This document shows positions 1 through 8,802 of a stretch of DNA of 21,177 nt, in pieces (positions within the stretch are counted from its first letter, which is position 1; each line of letters starts with the position of its first letter). The DNA lies in assembly GCA_002316295.1 (NCBI GenBank), contig DCDF01000140.1:1-21177 (forward strand). Direction: 5' to 3'. This stretch comes from Syntrophaceae bacterium UBA1062. Lineage in GTDB: Bacteria; Desulfobacterota; Desulfomonilia; UBA1062. Position numbers and translations under genes: made by a program. The notes below the pieces were generated by a model that was not told where the DNA came from, made no database searches, and saw nothing but the letters and a program-made list of their open reading frames with translations.

Positions 1-566
1 GACGGGGCGACTTCGTGATGGCTGTACTCCACGTCGATCCCCATCTTCTGCAGGCAGAAGATGGTGTCGCGCCGGATGTCCGGGCCCCGGTCGATGGGGA
101 GGCCGTCGAAGTACCCTGCCTTGTCGAGGATCTTGGTGCATTTGTCGTCGGCGAAGTAGAAATACTCGAGCTCGGGTCCGAGGAATACGGTGTACCCTTT
201 CTTCGCGGCTTTTGCCAGAACGCGCTTGAGCGCGTAGCGTGGGTCGCCATCGTACGGGGTGCCGTCCGGGTTCTGGATATCGCACACCATTCGGGCCACG
301 GGGTAATCCGCAGGCCTCCAGGGAAGCAGCTGGAAGGTCGTGGGATCAGGCTTCGCGATCATGTCGCTCTCGTGAATGCGGGCAAACCCCTCAATGGAGG
401 ACCCGTCGAACCCCATGCCCTCCTCGATTCCCTCCTCGAGCTCGGACGGGGTGATGTTGAAGCTCTTGAGCCTGCCGAGAACATCGGTGAACCAGAACTG
501 GATGAAGCTGACTTTATGCTCCTTTACAGCTTTCATGACATCCTGCTTCGTCTTGCATTGTAACAT
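1..566 (-). CDS. glnA: Glutamine synthetase type I, N-terminal part (cut by window edge)
   Basis: Glutamine synthetase makes glutamine from glutamate, ammonia and ATP in the cytoplasm. The first 188 codons are visible and the gene runs off the left edge. Translation begins MLQCKTKQDVMKAVKEHKVS and has the beta-grasp domain with GFDGSSIEGF (residues 52-61), then the start of the catalytic domain with GPELEYFYF (130-138) and SHHEVAPS (182-189). The stretch GLPIDRGPDIRRD (155-167) resembles the GSI-alpha forms of Bacillus and Thermotoga more than the adenylylated GSI-beta enzymes. The ATG at 566 follows a GGAGG Shine-Dalgarno at 574-578. It begins 49 bp after the gltB3-gltD fusion, so it is probably the last gene of the glutamate synthase operon. 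A poor internal promoter (TTAGAC-18-TTATAA, minus strand) may lie in the gap. Family call is certain; the alpha subtype is inferred from the N-terminal part alone. Confidence 0.96.
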   Translation of the reverse strand, partial: MLQCKTKQDVMKAVKEHKVSFIQFWFTDVLGRLKSFNITPSELEEGIEEGMGFDGSSIEGFARIHESDMIAKPDPTTFQLLPWRPADYPVARMVCDIQNPDGTPYDGDPRYALKRVLAKAAKKGYTVFLGPELEYFYFADDKCTKILDKAGYFDGLPIDRGPDIRRDTIFCLQKMGIDVEYSHHEVAP

Positions 567-615
567 AGATAGTCCTCCATTTCTTTGGTTTATAATCGTA
601 TCAGTCTAGCCCTGT

Positions 616-2997
616 CTAATCCAGGGGTTCGTTTTCCTTCATCTCCCATATCCCGCACGGACATGCGCCCGCGCAGAAACCGCAACCGATGCAGAGGTCA
701 CCGTCGACCCGGTATTCATATCCGCCGCGCTGAAGATCCCTCCGCGAGACGGCCTGCCGGGGACATACAGTCTCGCACAGGCCGCAGTCTCTGCATCCGC
801 CGCACGACGCGCACAGCGTCGAGCACTCGACGATGTCCTCGCCCGGGCGCCGCCCAGGGTCGTAATACTGCAGCTTCACGCTCTCCGTATTCATGGGAGG
901 CAGGCGGTCGAAGGGTTCATCGAGGCCTTTGAGGCGGGCATCGATATCCCGCGACACCATTCTGCCCGCACCGATGGCATCGGTGAGGAGCCCGGGTTTT
1001 ACACTGTCTCCGATGGCGTACACCTGCGGGTCGGAAGTGCGGTAGGCATCGTCCACCACGATGAAGCCGCCCCGGATGTCTATGCCTGTGGGGAGGAATG
1101 ATATGTCAGGCCGGTCTCCAATTGCAACAACTACTGTATCGCATGGGAGAATTTTGCCGTCTGCCAGTTCCACGCCCTCAGTCGTGATCGCACTTACGGA
1201 AACGGGCCATAGGAATCGGGCCCCGGCCTTTTCCGCTGCTGCGCGTTCTTTCCCGAAGGACGCGGGCTCCTGAATGTCGATGAGCGTGATGTCCTTCGCG
1301 CCCTGGCGATGAGCCTCGGTGGCTGCATCGCACCCCACGTTCCCCGCGCCGATGATCACCACCCTCTCGCCGACCGCCATGGCCCCGCACTTCGAGCCCC
1401 TGAGGAAATCGAGCGCAGGCACTGCCCGTTTGACACCCTTTATGTTGAGCGTCCGGGGCACCCAGGCTCCGGTTGCAACGACCGTGAAATCATGGCTGTC
1501 GCGGATTTCGAGAAATCGCTGCTGATCGAGCTCTTCCGTCATCCGGCGATAGGATATCATGCCGAGCACCCGCTCGAGCTCTTTCTCGAAAATCTCCTTC
1601 GGAAAGCGGCTCTCGGGGATGGCGGCGGCGATCTTCCCGCCCGGCCTTTCCGCCCGGTCGTACACGACCGGCTCGTGCCCCATGATCCTCAGCTGCCACG
1701 CAACGGACAGTCCTGCGGGCCCGCCGCCGATGATCGCGATCTTTTTGCCGGTCGGCTCGGCGGGCATGGGCTCCGCGGCATTCGCCCCCGCCCTGCCGAG
1801 AGCCGACACGTCGACGGGAGGCAGAAAGCCCCTGGTCCTGGTGCAGCTCTCCATGCACAGGTTCGGGCAGAGATAGCCGCACACCGTGGCGGGAAACGGC
1901 GTATACTGCAGGGCGAGATCGATCGCCTCCTGCACCTCGCCTCTGCGGATGAGCTCCCAGCGTTTCTGGACCGGCATGCCGGTGGGGCAGCCCGCCTGGC
2001 AGGGCGGGAGATACTTGTGATTCTCCCATACGGGAACGAACCTTCGAAGAGGGCCTGTAGCGATGAGCGGGATCTGGCTCCGGTCGAGATCGGCCAGGTC
2101 TCCTATGAGGCCTCCCGCGCCGAGCTCGCGCTCCCACACCTCGGAGCGGAAGCGCGATATGCTCATTCTCTGCCCGAGCGCTTTCTCGTGGGGGGATAGC
2201 GCTGTGAGCATCTGCCATCGCGGCCTGTCCCGGGTCAGGACATCATAAAGGTCTTCCCGGTCGATGGCCTTGAGAAAATCCCTCATGTTCGTCGTGAGCC
2301 ACTGCCAGTCGTCCTCGGAGATTTTCACGAACTTCGCGTCCGCCTCGCTGAAGTTCTTCTGCACGCCGCGGAAGAATATCTTGCCGCCCACCATGCCCAC
2401 ACAGGGCCTGTGGCCGAGGATATTGCCCCGGTAATGCGACCCCAGGCCGCACACCACGGCGACGCCTCCGGCCATGAACTCGGCGAACGAGTCGCCGACG
2501 CCCCCCAGGACCCACAGCTCCGGCGGAGAGAAGCGCGGGTTGCTCTTGGTCATGGTCATGCCCCTGGCGCCGATGTCGCCGGCCACGTAGATCTTTCCCT
2601 GTGCCATGGCATTCGCCACGCCGTTGGTGGCGTCACCCCGTATCACGATGGTGGCACCCGCATTGAGCCAGCCCACGTCGTCCGGGGCCGGACCGTGGAC
2701 ATCGATGTGGGTGCAGGGAGACCCCATGGAGCCGATCCGCTGGCCTGGATATCCATGGACGTCGATGAACACACCCTCGGAGCAGGTCTTCCAGAGCCTG
2801 CCGCCGATCCCGTGCTGGCCGTAGGCATGCACCTCGATATTCCGGTATCCCTCGGCCGCGGCCGATTGTATCCGCTCCTCGAGGACCCGGGTCTCCACCC
2901 GTCGCCCGTCTTCCATTCCCGCGATGACAACCCGCTCATGCTGCTTCATGCGTTCTCCCACAGGGTCAGGCGTTTTCCTTTCAGGTTCGTCTCTCAT
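616..2997 (-). CDS. gltD: Glutamate synthase fusion: GltB GXGXG domain + GltD oxidoreductase + ferredoxin
   Basis: A 793-residue fusion. Residues about 20-260 match the C-terminal GXGXG domain of GltB (repeated Gly-rich turns such as GGRLWKTCSEGVFIDVHG and GKIYVAGDIGARG). Residues about 320-710 are GltD-like: an Fe-S motif with CQAGCPTGMPVQ and VCGYLCPNLCMESC, an FAD site IAIIGGGPAGLS, and a second nucleotide site VVIIGAGNVGCDAA. The tail has two ferredoxin-type motifs (CGLCETVCP and CIGCGFCAGACP) preceded by a Cys-rich run. It should pass reducing equivalents through FAD and Fe-S centres to the FMN subunit encoded just upstream. The usual GltD NADPH motif with paired arginines after the second site is replaced by LIDIQEPASFGKER, so the electron donor is uncertain. 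Start: 2997 gives the longest form and lies 18 bp after the preceding stop; ATG at 2949 (MKQHERVVIAG) has a better ribosome site (GGGAG, 5-base spacer) and may be the true start. Confidence 0.93.
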   Translation of the reverse strand: MRDEPERKTPDPVGERMKQHERVVIAGMEDGRRVETRVLEERIQSAAAEGYRNIEVHAYGQHGIGGRLWKTCSEGVFIDVHGYPGQRIGSMGSPCTHIDVHGPAPDDVGWLNAGATIVIRGDATNGVANAMAQGKIYVAGDIGARGMTMTKSNPRFSPPELWVLGGVGDSFAEFMAGGVAVVCGLGSHYRGNILGHRPCVGMVGGKIFFRGVQKNFSEADAKFVKISEDDWQWLTTNMRDFLKAIDREDLYDVLTRDRPRWQMLTALSPHEKALGQRMSISRFRSEVWERELGAGGLIGDLADLDRSQIPLIATGPLRRFVPVWENHKYLPPCQAGCPTGMPVQKRWELIRRGEVQEAIDLALQYTPFPATVCGYLCPNLCMESCTRTRGFLPPVDVSALGRAGANAAEPMPAEPTGKKIAIIGGGPAGLSVAWQLRIMGHEPVVYDRAERPGGKIAAAIPESRFPKEIFEKELERVLGMISYRRMTEELDQQRFLEIRDSHDFTVVATGAWVPRTLNIKGVKRAVPALDFLRGSKCGAMAVGERVVIIGAGNVGCDAATEAHRQGAKDITLIDIQEPASFGKERAAAEKAGARFLWPVSVSAITTEGVELADGKILPCDTVVVAIGDRPDISFLPTGIDIRGGFIVVDDAYRTSDPQVYAIGDSVKPGLLTDAIGAGRMVSRDIDARLKGLDEPFDRLPPMNTESVKLQYYDPGRRPGEDIVECSTLCASCGGCRDCGLCETVCPRQAVSRRDLQRGGYEYRVDGDLCIGCGFCAGACPCGIWEMKENEPLD

Positions 2998-3015
2998 ACC
3001 GCTCAGTCTGCTCTC

Positions 3016-4650
3016 TCACACCACGTGCTTGATCTGCAGGCGCTGCGCCGCATGGAAATCATCGATTCCGATTGCGTCCGACATACCGATGGGAAGGGAG
3101 GTGGACCTTCCCAGCGGCGCCAGGATCTTCTTGAGCTCGGAGTCGAAGCTCAGATACACGTCCACCACCCGCCTGGCCACATCTTCGGGGTCGAGCCTCC
3201 GGTAGAGTCTCGGGTCCTGGGAGGTGATGCCCTTGGGACACAGGCCGATGTTGCAGATGTTGCACCGGTCTCCCTCCGAGCCTACGCACCCTGCGGCGGC
3301 CTGCATGAAGTACTTGCTCACCTGCACCCCGCTCGCGCCGAGCATGATCAGCGCCGCCGCGTTCGCTGCCAGATTTCCGTTTTTGCCCACCCCGCCGCCC
3401 GCGAAGATCGGGAGCTCGTTCTGCCTGCCGATCTTCACCAGGTTCAGATACGCATCGCGGGCATTGCTCGCGATAGGGTGGCCCATATGGTTCATGGACA
3501 CATTGTAGGCGGCGCCGGTGCCGCCGTCCTCGCCGTCGATGGCGATCGCCGCGGCATAGCTGTTGCGTGCGAGGTTGTTGAGCACCGCGAGCGTCGTGGT
3601 GGTGGCGGATATCTTGGGATATACCGGCACCCGGTACCCCCATGCCATGTACATGGACTGGATCATCTTCGCCACAGACTCCTCGATAGAGTATTTGGTC
3701 TGGTGCGTCGGAGGCGAAGGCAGGCTCACGCGCGGCGGCACGCCCCGGATGGCCGCGATGAGCTTGTTCACCTTGTGCCACATGAGCAGGCCGCCGTCTC
3801 CGGGCTTGGCGCCCTGGCCGTACTTGATCTCGATGGCGCAGGGGTCTTCCTTCATCTCCGGCAGGGCGTGGATGATCTCGTCCCATCCGAAGTAGCCGCT
3901 CGCGATCTGGAGGATGACGTACTTGAGAAAACGCGACCTGAGCAGCCGCGGGGGACAGCCCCCCTCGCCGGTGGAAATCCTCACCGGCATGCCCATCCCC
4001 TCGTTCAGATACGCGACGCCCATCTGCAGCCCTTCCCACATGTTCGGAGACAGGGCGCCGAAGGACATGCCGCCGATGATGAGGGGGTAGATCTCCCGCA
4101 CCGGGGGTATCCAGCCCTGGGAGGATGCCGCCCCGACCGCCTCTTCCGGAGGCAGGATGCGGCCCAGCAGGGTCCTGAGCTCGAACTCGTGTCTTCCCGC
4201 GTCCAGGGCCGGGTCGGTGAGCATGGATATGCGGATGAATTTGATGCGGTCGAGCACGCTCGAGGGATCGTTCCGCCGCCCCCCTCTCCTTCTCGGCTCG
4301 CCCCCGCTGTTGATATGAAATCTGAGCTTGTCGATCTCTTCGCTCTTCACCGGGAATATGGCCGAGTTCGGGCAGACGAGCGAGCACATGCCGCACCCCA
4401 TGCATGCATGGGCCGGGTCGGTTGTCTGGTCGATGCCGTGAAACACGCCATAGACATTTGCGGGCTTCTCGACCAGCCCCAGGGCGAGCCGGATCTCGCG
4501 CCTGCGGTGCACGCCGAGCGATATGGCCCTGACCGGGCACACAGCCGTGCAGCAGCCGCACAACGCGCACTTCTCCTTGTCCCAGAGAATGCGCCAGGGC
4601 AGGTCCTTGCCGCTCAGTGCAGATGGGCGGAGCTTTCCCATTGGCTCCAT
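3016..4650 (-). CDS. gltB: Glutamate synthase FMN/Fe-S subunit with N-terminal double [4Fe-4S] domain (archaeal-type GltB2)
   Basis: This 544-residue protein is the synthase core of GOGAT: it combines ammonia with 2-oxoglutarate on FMN to make glutamate. The N-terminus carries two ferredoxin motifs (Cys28/31/34/38 and Cys83/86/89/93). The FMN-barrel follows, with GGMSFGALS, ISTGEGG, EIKYGQGAKPGDGG, DGEDGGTGAA and GGGVGKNGN. The [3Fe-4S] ligand pattern is at Cys455, Cys463, Cys466 and Cys471. The glutaminase and GXGXG domains of a classical GltB are absent and are encoded by the flanking genes. I chose the ATG at 4650 (MEPMGKLRPS) because GGAG lies 8 bases upstream; this gives a 37-bp overlap with the glutaminase gene, suggesting translational coupling. 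Upstream extensions in the same frame only run antisense-free through the neighbour's coding region and lack family similarity. Confidence 0.95.
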   Translation of the reverse strand: MEPMGKLRPSALSGKDLPWRILWDKEKCALCGCCTAVCPVRAISLGVHRRREIRLALGLVEKPANVYGVFHGIDQTTDPAHACMGCGMCSLVCPNSAIFPVKSEEIDKLRFHINSGGEPRRRGGRRNDPSSVLDRIKFIRISMLTDPALDAGRHEFELRTLLGRILPPEEAVGAASSQGWIPPVREIYPLIIGGMSFGALSPNMWEGLQMGVAYLNEGMGMPVRISTGEGGCPPRLLRSRFLKYVILQIASGYFGWDEIIHALPEMKEDPCAIEIKYGQGAKPGDGGLLMWHKVNKLIAAIRGVPPRVSLPSPPTHQTKYSIEESVAKMIQSMYMAWGYRVPVYPKISATTTTLAVLNNLARNSYAAAIAIDGEDGGTGAAYNVSMNHMGHPIASNARDAYLNLVKIGRQNELPIFAGGGVGKNGNLAANAAALIMLGASGVQVSKYFMQAAAGCVGSEGDRCNICNIGLCPKGITSQDPRLYRRLDPEDVARRVVDVYLSFDSELKKILAPLGRSTSLPIGMSDAIGIDDFHAAQRLQIKHVV

Positions 4651-5744
4651 CTCTTCATCTCCATCCGCGAGGCATCTACGTATGCCACGTCGTATTTCAT
4701 AGGCTGGAACTCGTAGTTCTTTTCCCGCGAGGGCACGGCCTCTTCGAGCCCGCACATCTCAGACGAGAACGCGAACATCCCCGGTTTGCCGCCCACGATG
4801 CCGGGCCTGAGCTTCTTGCTGTCCTGAACCATGAAGAGCGTCTTGTCCGGCAGGCAGCCGATCACGCAGTTCGGTCCATCGATGGTGAGAAAGCGGCAGC
4901 TGTGCTTGAGGTTTCTCAAAAACGTCCTGTCCGGATGCCGGACGAGCTCCTCGTCCTTGAGTGGCGTGATAATGTGCTTGTAGTCATCGATGCCCAGCTC
5001 CAGCCTGCCCACGGTGTAGTGCAGGATATGGGTGAACACCTCGGAGTCCGACTGGTACCCCGTGTATCCCGGGAACCCGCGCGATGCCAGGTACTCCCGG
5101 ATGGGCGCGAAGGCGGTGTTCTCTCCGTTGGTCATGGTGGCGTACCCCTGGAGGAAGAAGGGGTGGCAGGCGTAGAGGGTGATGGCATAGTTGGTGTTCT
5201 GCCTGCCCTGGGCCATGATGATTCTCGCCTGGAGACCTTTGCGGTCGAGCCCGAGATACTCGGCGATGGCCATGGGGTCGCCCACTTCCTTGATCATGAT
5301 GGTGTCGGGCCAGAACGAGAAGACCATCATGGACTCGTCTTCCTCGCCCAGCCTCCTCAGGTCGATCCGTATCTTCATGAGCCGGTCCATGATCTCGGCC
5401 TCGCTCAGGCCCTCCCAGTCGTAGGGGTACTCGTACACACGGATGAGGTACACGTCGCGTCTCGGAGTGCCCGCAGGCGGCTCCTTCGAAGGCCTGATCG
5501 AGAACTTGAACTTGGTGAGCAAGCCCAGCTCCATCATGTATCGGTCGAGCTTCTTGATCCCCTCCTGGGAGAAGATGCCCGAGAGGATGGGGGAGCCCTT
5601 GAACTGCTCGAAGTCGCCTCCGAGGTCGGTCATATAGAGCCCGACGCCCGAACCGTCGTGTCCTTCCTTCATGACGTCCAGCGCCCGTATCGCGATCATG
5701 GGCGAAAGCGGCTCTCTGCTCGTTACTGCGAATAAGCGGCACAC
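4614..5744 (-). CDS. Glutamate synthase glutaminase subunit (class-II glutamine amidotransferase)
   Basis: A 376-residue class-II (Ntn) glutaminase that releases ammonia from glutamine for the FMN subunit. The start is GTG at 5744, not the longer frame, because class-II enzymes need cysteine at position 2 as the N-terminal nucleophile and the protein then reads M-C-RLFAVTS. A strong AAGGAGG sequence sits 8 bases upstream of the GTG. Other family features are DGSGVGLY (30-37), RQNTN (181-185), CHPF (193-196), TNGEN (205-209) and QSDSE (231-235). It is the first gene of the minus-strand operon and overlaps the next gene by 37 bp. A sigma54 promoter candidate lies 37 bases upstream of the start. 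The equivalent domain is the N-terminal third of a classical GltB; here it stands alone, as in archaea and many anaerobes. Confidence 0.93.
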   Translation of the reverse strand: MCRLFAVTSREPLSPMIAIRALDVMKEGHDGSGVGLYMTDLGGDFEQFKGSPILSGIFSQEGIKKLDRYMMELGLLTKFKFSIRPSKEPPAGTPRRDVYLIRVYEYPYDWEGLSEAEIMDRLMKIRIDLRRLGEEDESMMVFSFWPDTIMIKEVGDPMAIAEYLGLDRKGLQARIIMAQGRQNTNYAITLYACHPFFLQGYATMTNGENTAFAPIREYLASRGFPGYTGYQSDSEVFTHILHYTVGRLELGIDDYKHIITPLKDEELVRHPDRTFLRNLKHSCRFLTIDGPNCVIGCLPDKTLFMVQDSKKLRPGIVGGKPGMFAFSSEMCGLEEAVPSREKNYEFQPMKYDVAYVDASRMEMKRWSQWESSAHLH

Positions 5745-5781
5745 GTCGTTGTCGTCCTCCTTGTCTTCTCCCGTCTCAGAG

Positions 5782-5797
5782 AGCCAGAACCGTGCCA
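5782..5797 (-). promoter_or_regulatory. Sigma54 (-24/-12) promoter of the GOGAT-glnA operon
   Basis: On the minus strand the sequence reads TGGCACGGTTCTGGCT, against the consensus TGGCACG-N4-TTGCW. The invariant GG and GC are present with exactly 10 bases between them; the only clear mismatch is TG for TT before GC. Transcription would start near 5771, leaving a leader of about 27 bases that holds the AAGGAGG ribosome site of the glutaminase gene. The distance from element to start codon (37 bases) is within one base of that of the amtB promoter. Confidence 0.72.
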
Positions 5798-5933
5798 CGA
5801 CGCATCGAACATGGACCTCCACGACGTTGACGTTATTTTATTACTGTATTATCAGTATGTTATATATTTTTATCGAATCGTGTCACATTCCGACCCCGCC
5901 ATTCTTTTCTCAAAAGCCGGGCGTGATATTTTC

Positions 5934-5970
5934 CATTATTGTCCGGTCAAACCTATTCAGCACAATAATG
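5934..5970. promoter_or_regulatory. Inverted repeat CATTATTGT / ACAATAATG: candidate activator (enhancer) site upstream of GOGAT operon
   Basis: CATTATTGT at 5934-5942 and its exact reverse complement ACAATAATG at 5962-5970 are separated by 19 bases. The centres lie about 167 and 195 bases upstream of the predicted sigma54 transcription start, a typical distance for a sigma54 activator. The same 9-bp word is found upstream of the amtB promoter. The role as a protein-binding site is inferred. Confidence 0.5.
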
Positions 5971-6332
5971 TTCCATTTTGGCATGACCGCGATGCATGGG
6001 TTCGCGACGTGCGGCCCGGAGGCGGAGATGACAGCCGAGCAACACCGGAAACAGCCCTTTCTCCTGGCTCTTCTTCACCAGAGCGTACGGCTCTGCTCGC
6101 CTCGGCGTCTGCCGGAGGTGTTTTCGTGTGAGTGACTGATGAAAGATAAGGTTCCGGGGGATCGTGTGCCTGCACTTCTCAGAGACGATCGATTATATTG
6201 CAGATTGTACGCTCGCCCGTTATGGTGCTATATTTCAATCGTTCCCGCACAGGGGACTGCCTCGGCCGGAGGAGATGTTGTCTCCTTCAGCCCATGTCAT
6301 AACGTTTGAGGACCGCTACTGGAGGAGGTTGT

Positions 6333-7172
6333 ATGGAGATATCCGGATCGAAAGCACTGGTCACCGGAGCCGCAAGCGGTATCGGCCGGGCCATATCCCT
6401 GAAGATGTCCGAGGCCGGGGCGCGCCTGTTCCTGACCGACATCAATGCCTCAGGGCTCGAGCAGACCCGCCGCATGATCACGGACAGGGGCGGAGAGGTG
6501 CTCGTGTCTCTTCCGCTCGATATCGGTGATTTTTCCGGGGTGAAAGGCCTTGCCGATACGATCCACTCGCGCTTCGGGCCCCTGGATATTCTGGTCAACG
6601 TCGCAGGGATAGCTATCTTCTCGCAGGTCGAGGATATGCTGCATGCCGATTGGGAAAAGATCGTCAGGGTCAACCTCTGGGGACCGATCCACGGGATCGA
6701 GTGCTTTGTGCCGGAGATGATCCGTTCGAGGAGGCCGGGACATGTCGTGAGCATCGCCTCCACCGCCGGCATCATCGCCCTGCCCTGGCAGGCGGCTTAC
6801 TCGGGCACCAAGCACGCCCTGGTCGGCATCTCAGAATCTCTGAGGTTCGACCTGAAGAAGCACGGCATCGGAGTGACGGTGGTCTGCCCGGGCGCGGTGA
6901 ACACCGGCCTGGTCCAGACAGCCCAAGTGCAGGCTGACAGGCAGGCGGTGGAAAGACTCCGCAGACTCTTTCTGAAGCTCGCCATGCAGCCGGAAAAGGT
7001 GGCCGGGCTCACGATCGACGCCATCCGGAAGAACAGGTTCCTCGTTCTCACCAGTGCCGACATCATGGTGCTGTATTTCCTGAAGCGCGCCCTGCCTCCC
7101 CTGTACCGCCTTTTCATGCAGCTTCTGACGAAATTCATGGACCGCTCTCTCAGGCCTGCAGGCACGGCTTGA
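6333..7172 (+). CDS. Short-chain dehydrogenase/reductase (SDR), substrate unknown
   Basis: A 279-residue classical SDR. It has the NAD(P)-binding TGAASGIG at residues 11-18, the NVAG structural motif after DILV, catalytic Ser143, and the YSGTK active site (Tyr156, Lys160) followed by PGAVNTGL. The basic residue that usually fixes NADP in the first turn is not evident, and LTDIN after the second strand (Asp) suggests NAD(H). The last 45 residues form a hydrophobic and basic tail (LYFLKRALPPLYRLFMQLL) that could be a membrane-associating helix. The ATG at 6333 follows a strong GGAGGAGG at 6321-6328. It stands alone, facing the activator gene, with no pathway neighbour, so the substrate cannot be named; a link to nitrogen metabolism is not evident. 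Confidence 0.88.
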   Translation: MEISGSKALVTGAASGIGRAISLKMSEAGARLFLTDINASGLEQTRRMITDRGGEVLVSLPLDIGDFSGVKGLADTIHSRFGPLDILVNVAGIAIFSQVEDMLHADWEKIVRVNLWGPIHGIECFVPEMIRSRRPGHVVSIASTAGIIALPWQAAYSGTKHALVGISESLRFDLKKHGIGVTVVCPGAVNTGLVQTAQVQADRQAVERLRRLFLKLAMQPEKVAGLTIDAIRKNRFLVLTSADIMVLYFLKRALPPLYRLFMQLLTKFMDRSLRPAGTA

Positions 7173-7182
7173 AAACAAAAAC

Positions 7183-7204
7183 GGGCCTCCTCACCGGAGA
7201 GCCC
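7183..7204 (-). terminator. Intrinsic terminator of the activator operon
   Basis: On the minus strand a hairpin with arms GGGC/GCCC and CTCC/GGAG (one bulged base, 5-base loop) is followed by a T-rich tail, TTTTTGTTTT, formed by the A-rich run at 7172-7181. It lies 33 bases after the activator stop codon. Confidence 0.65.
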
Positions 7205-7208
7205 TGAA

Positions 7209-7236
7209 AGCCCCTCCGCAGAGAGCACACCGGGGC

Positions 7237-7248
<12 letters not shown>
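7209..7248 (+). terminator. Probable terminator of the SDR gene
   Basis: On the plus strand AGCCCC (7209-7214) can pair with GGGGCT (7232-7237), and a run of seven T follows at 7242-7248 after four bases. The loop is long (17 bases). The T-run lies inside the 3' end of the convergent activator gene. Confidence 0.4.
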
Positions 7249-8757
<1,509 letters not shown>

Positions 8758-8802
8758 ATCGTTCATCCTTCGGTCTCTATTCGTCTCTTTTCAGGAATTT
8801 CT

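Larger units (their letters stand above)
5745..6332. other. 588-bp intergenic regulatory region between the GOGAT operon and the dehydrogenase gene
   Basis: The part next to the GOGAT operon holds the sigma54 element and, around 5830-5975, a strikingly AT-rich stretch with the inverted pair of CATTATTGT words. From about 5990 to 6160 the DNA turns GC-rich and contains a perfect hairpin CAGAGC-GTACG-GCTCTG near 6080 without a T-run. Near 6265-6285 there is a second small hairpin (AGGAGA-TGTTG-TCTCCT) just ahead of the dehydrogenase. A weak plus-strand sigma70-like pair, TTGTAC (6205-6210) and TATATT (6229-6234) with an 18-base spacer, could serve the dehydrogenase. I found no convincing gene here. 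Confidence 0.6.

Noticed and set aside
590..619. Internal promoter TTAGAC-18-TTATAA ahead of glnA
   Set aside because: Both hexamers match poorly and the 49-bp gap is consistent with co-transcription from the operon promoter; mentioned in the glnA entry only.
2410..4716. A 768-codon open frame on the plus strand
   Set aside because: Antisense to the GOGAT FMN subunit and fusion gene; the product is rich in His, Arg and Pro with no recognisable motif.
4617..5735. A 372-codon open frame on the plus strand
   Set aside because: Mirror of the glutaminase gene; no ribosome site or family similarity.
5957..6175. A 72-codon minus-strand frame in the intergenic gap
   Set aside because: Composition typical of chance GC-rich frames, no Shine-Dalgarno and no motif.
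6139..6309. A 56-codon frame (MKDKVPGDRVPALL...) before the SDR gene
   Set aside because: No ribosome site of quality, no family, and it overlaps a promoter candidate; noted as a possible leader peptide only.
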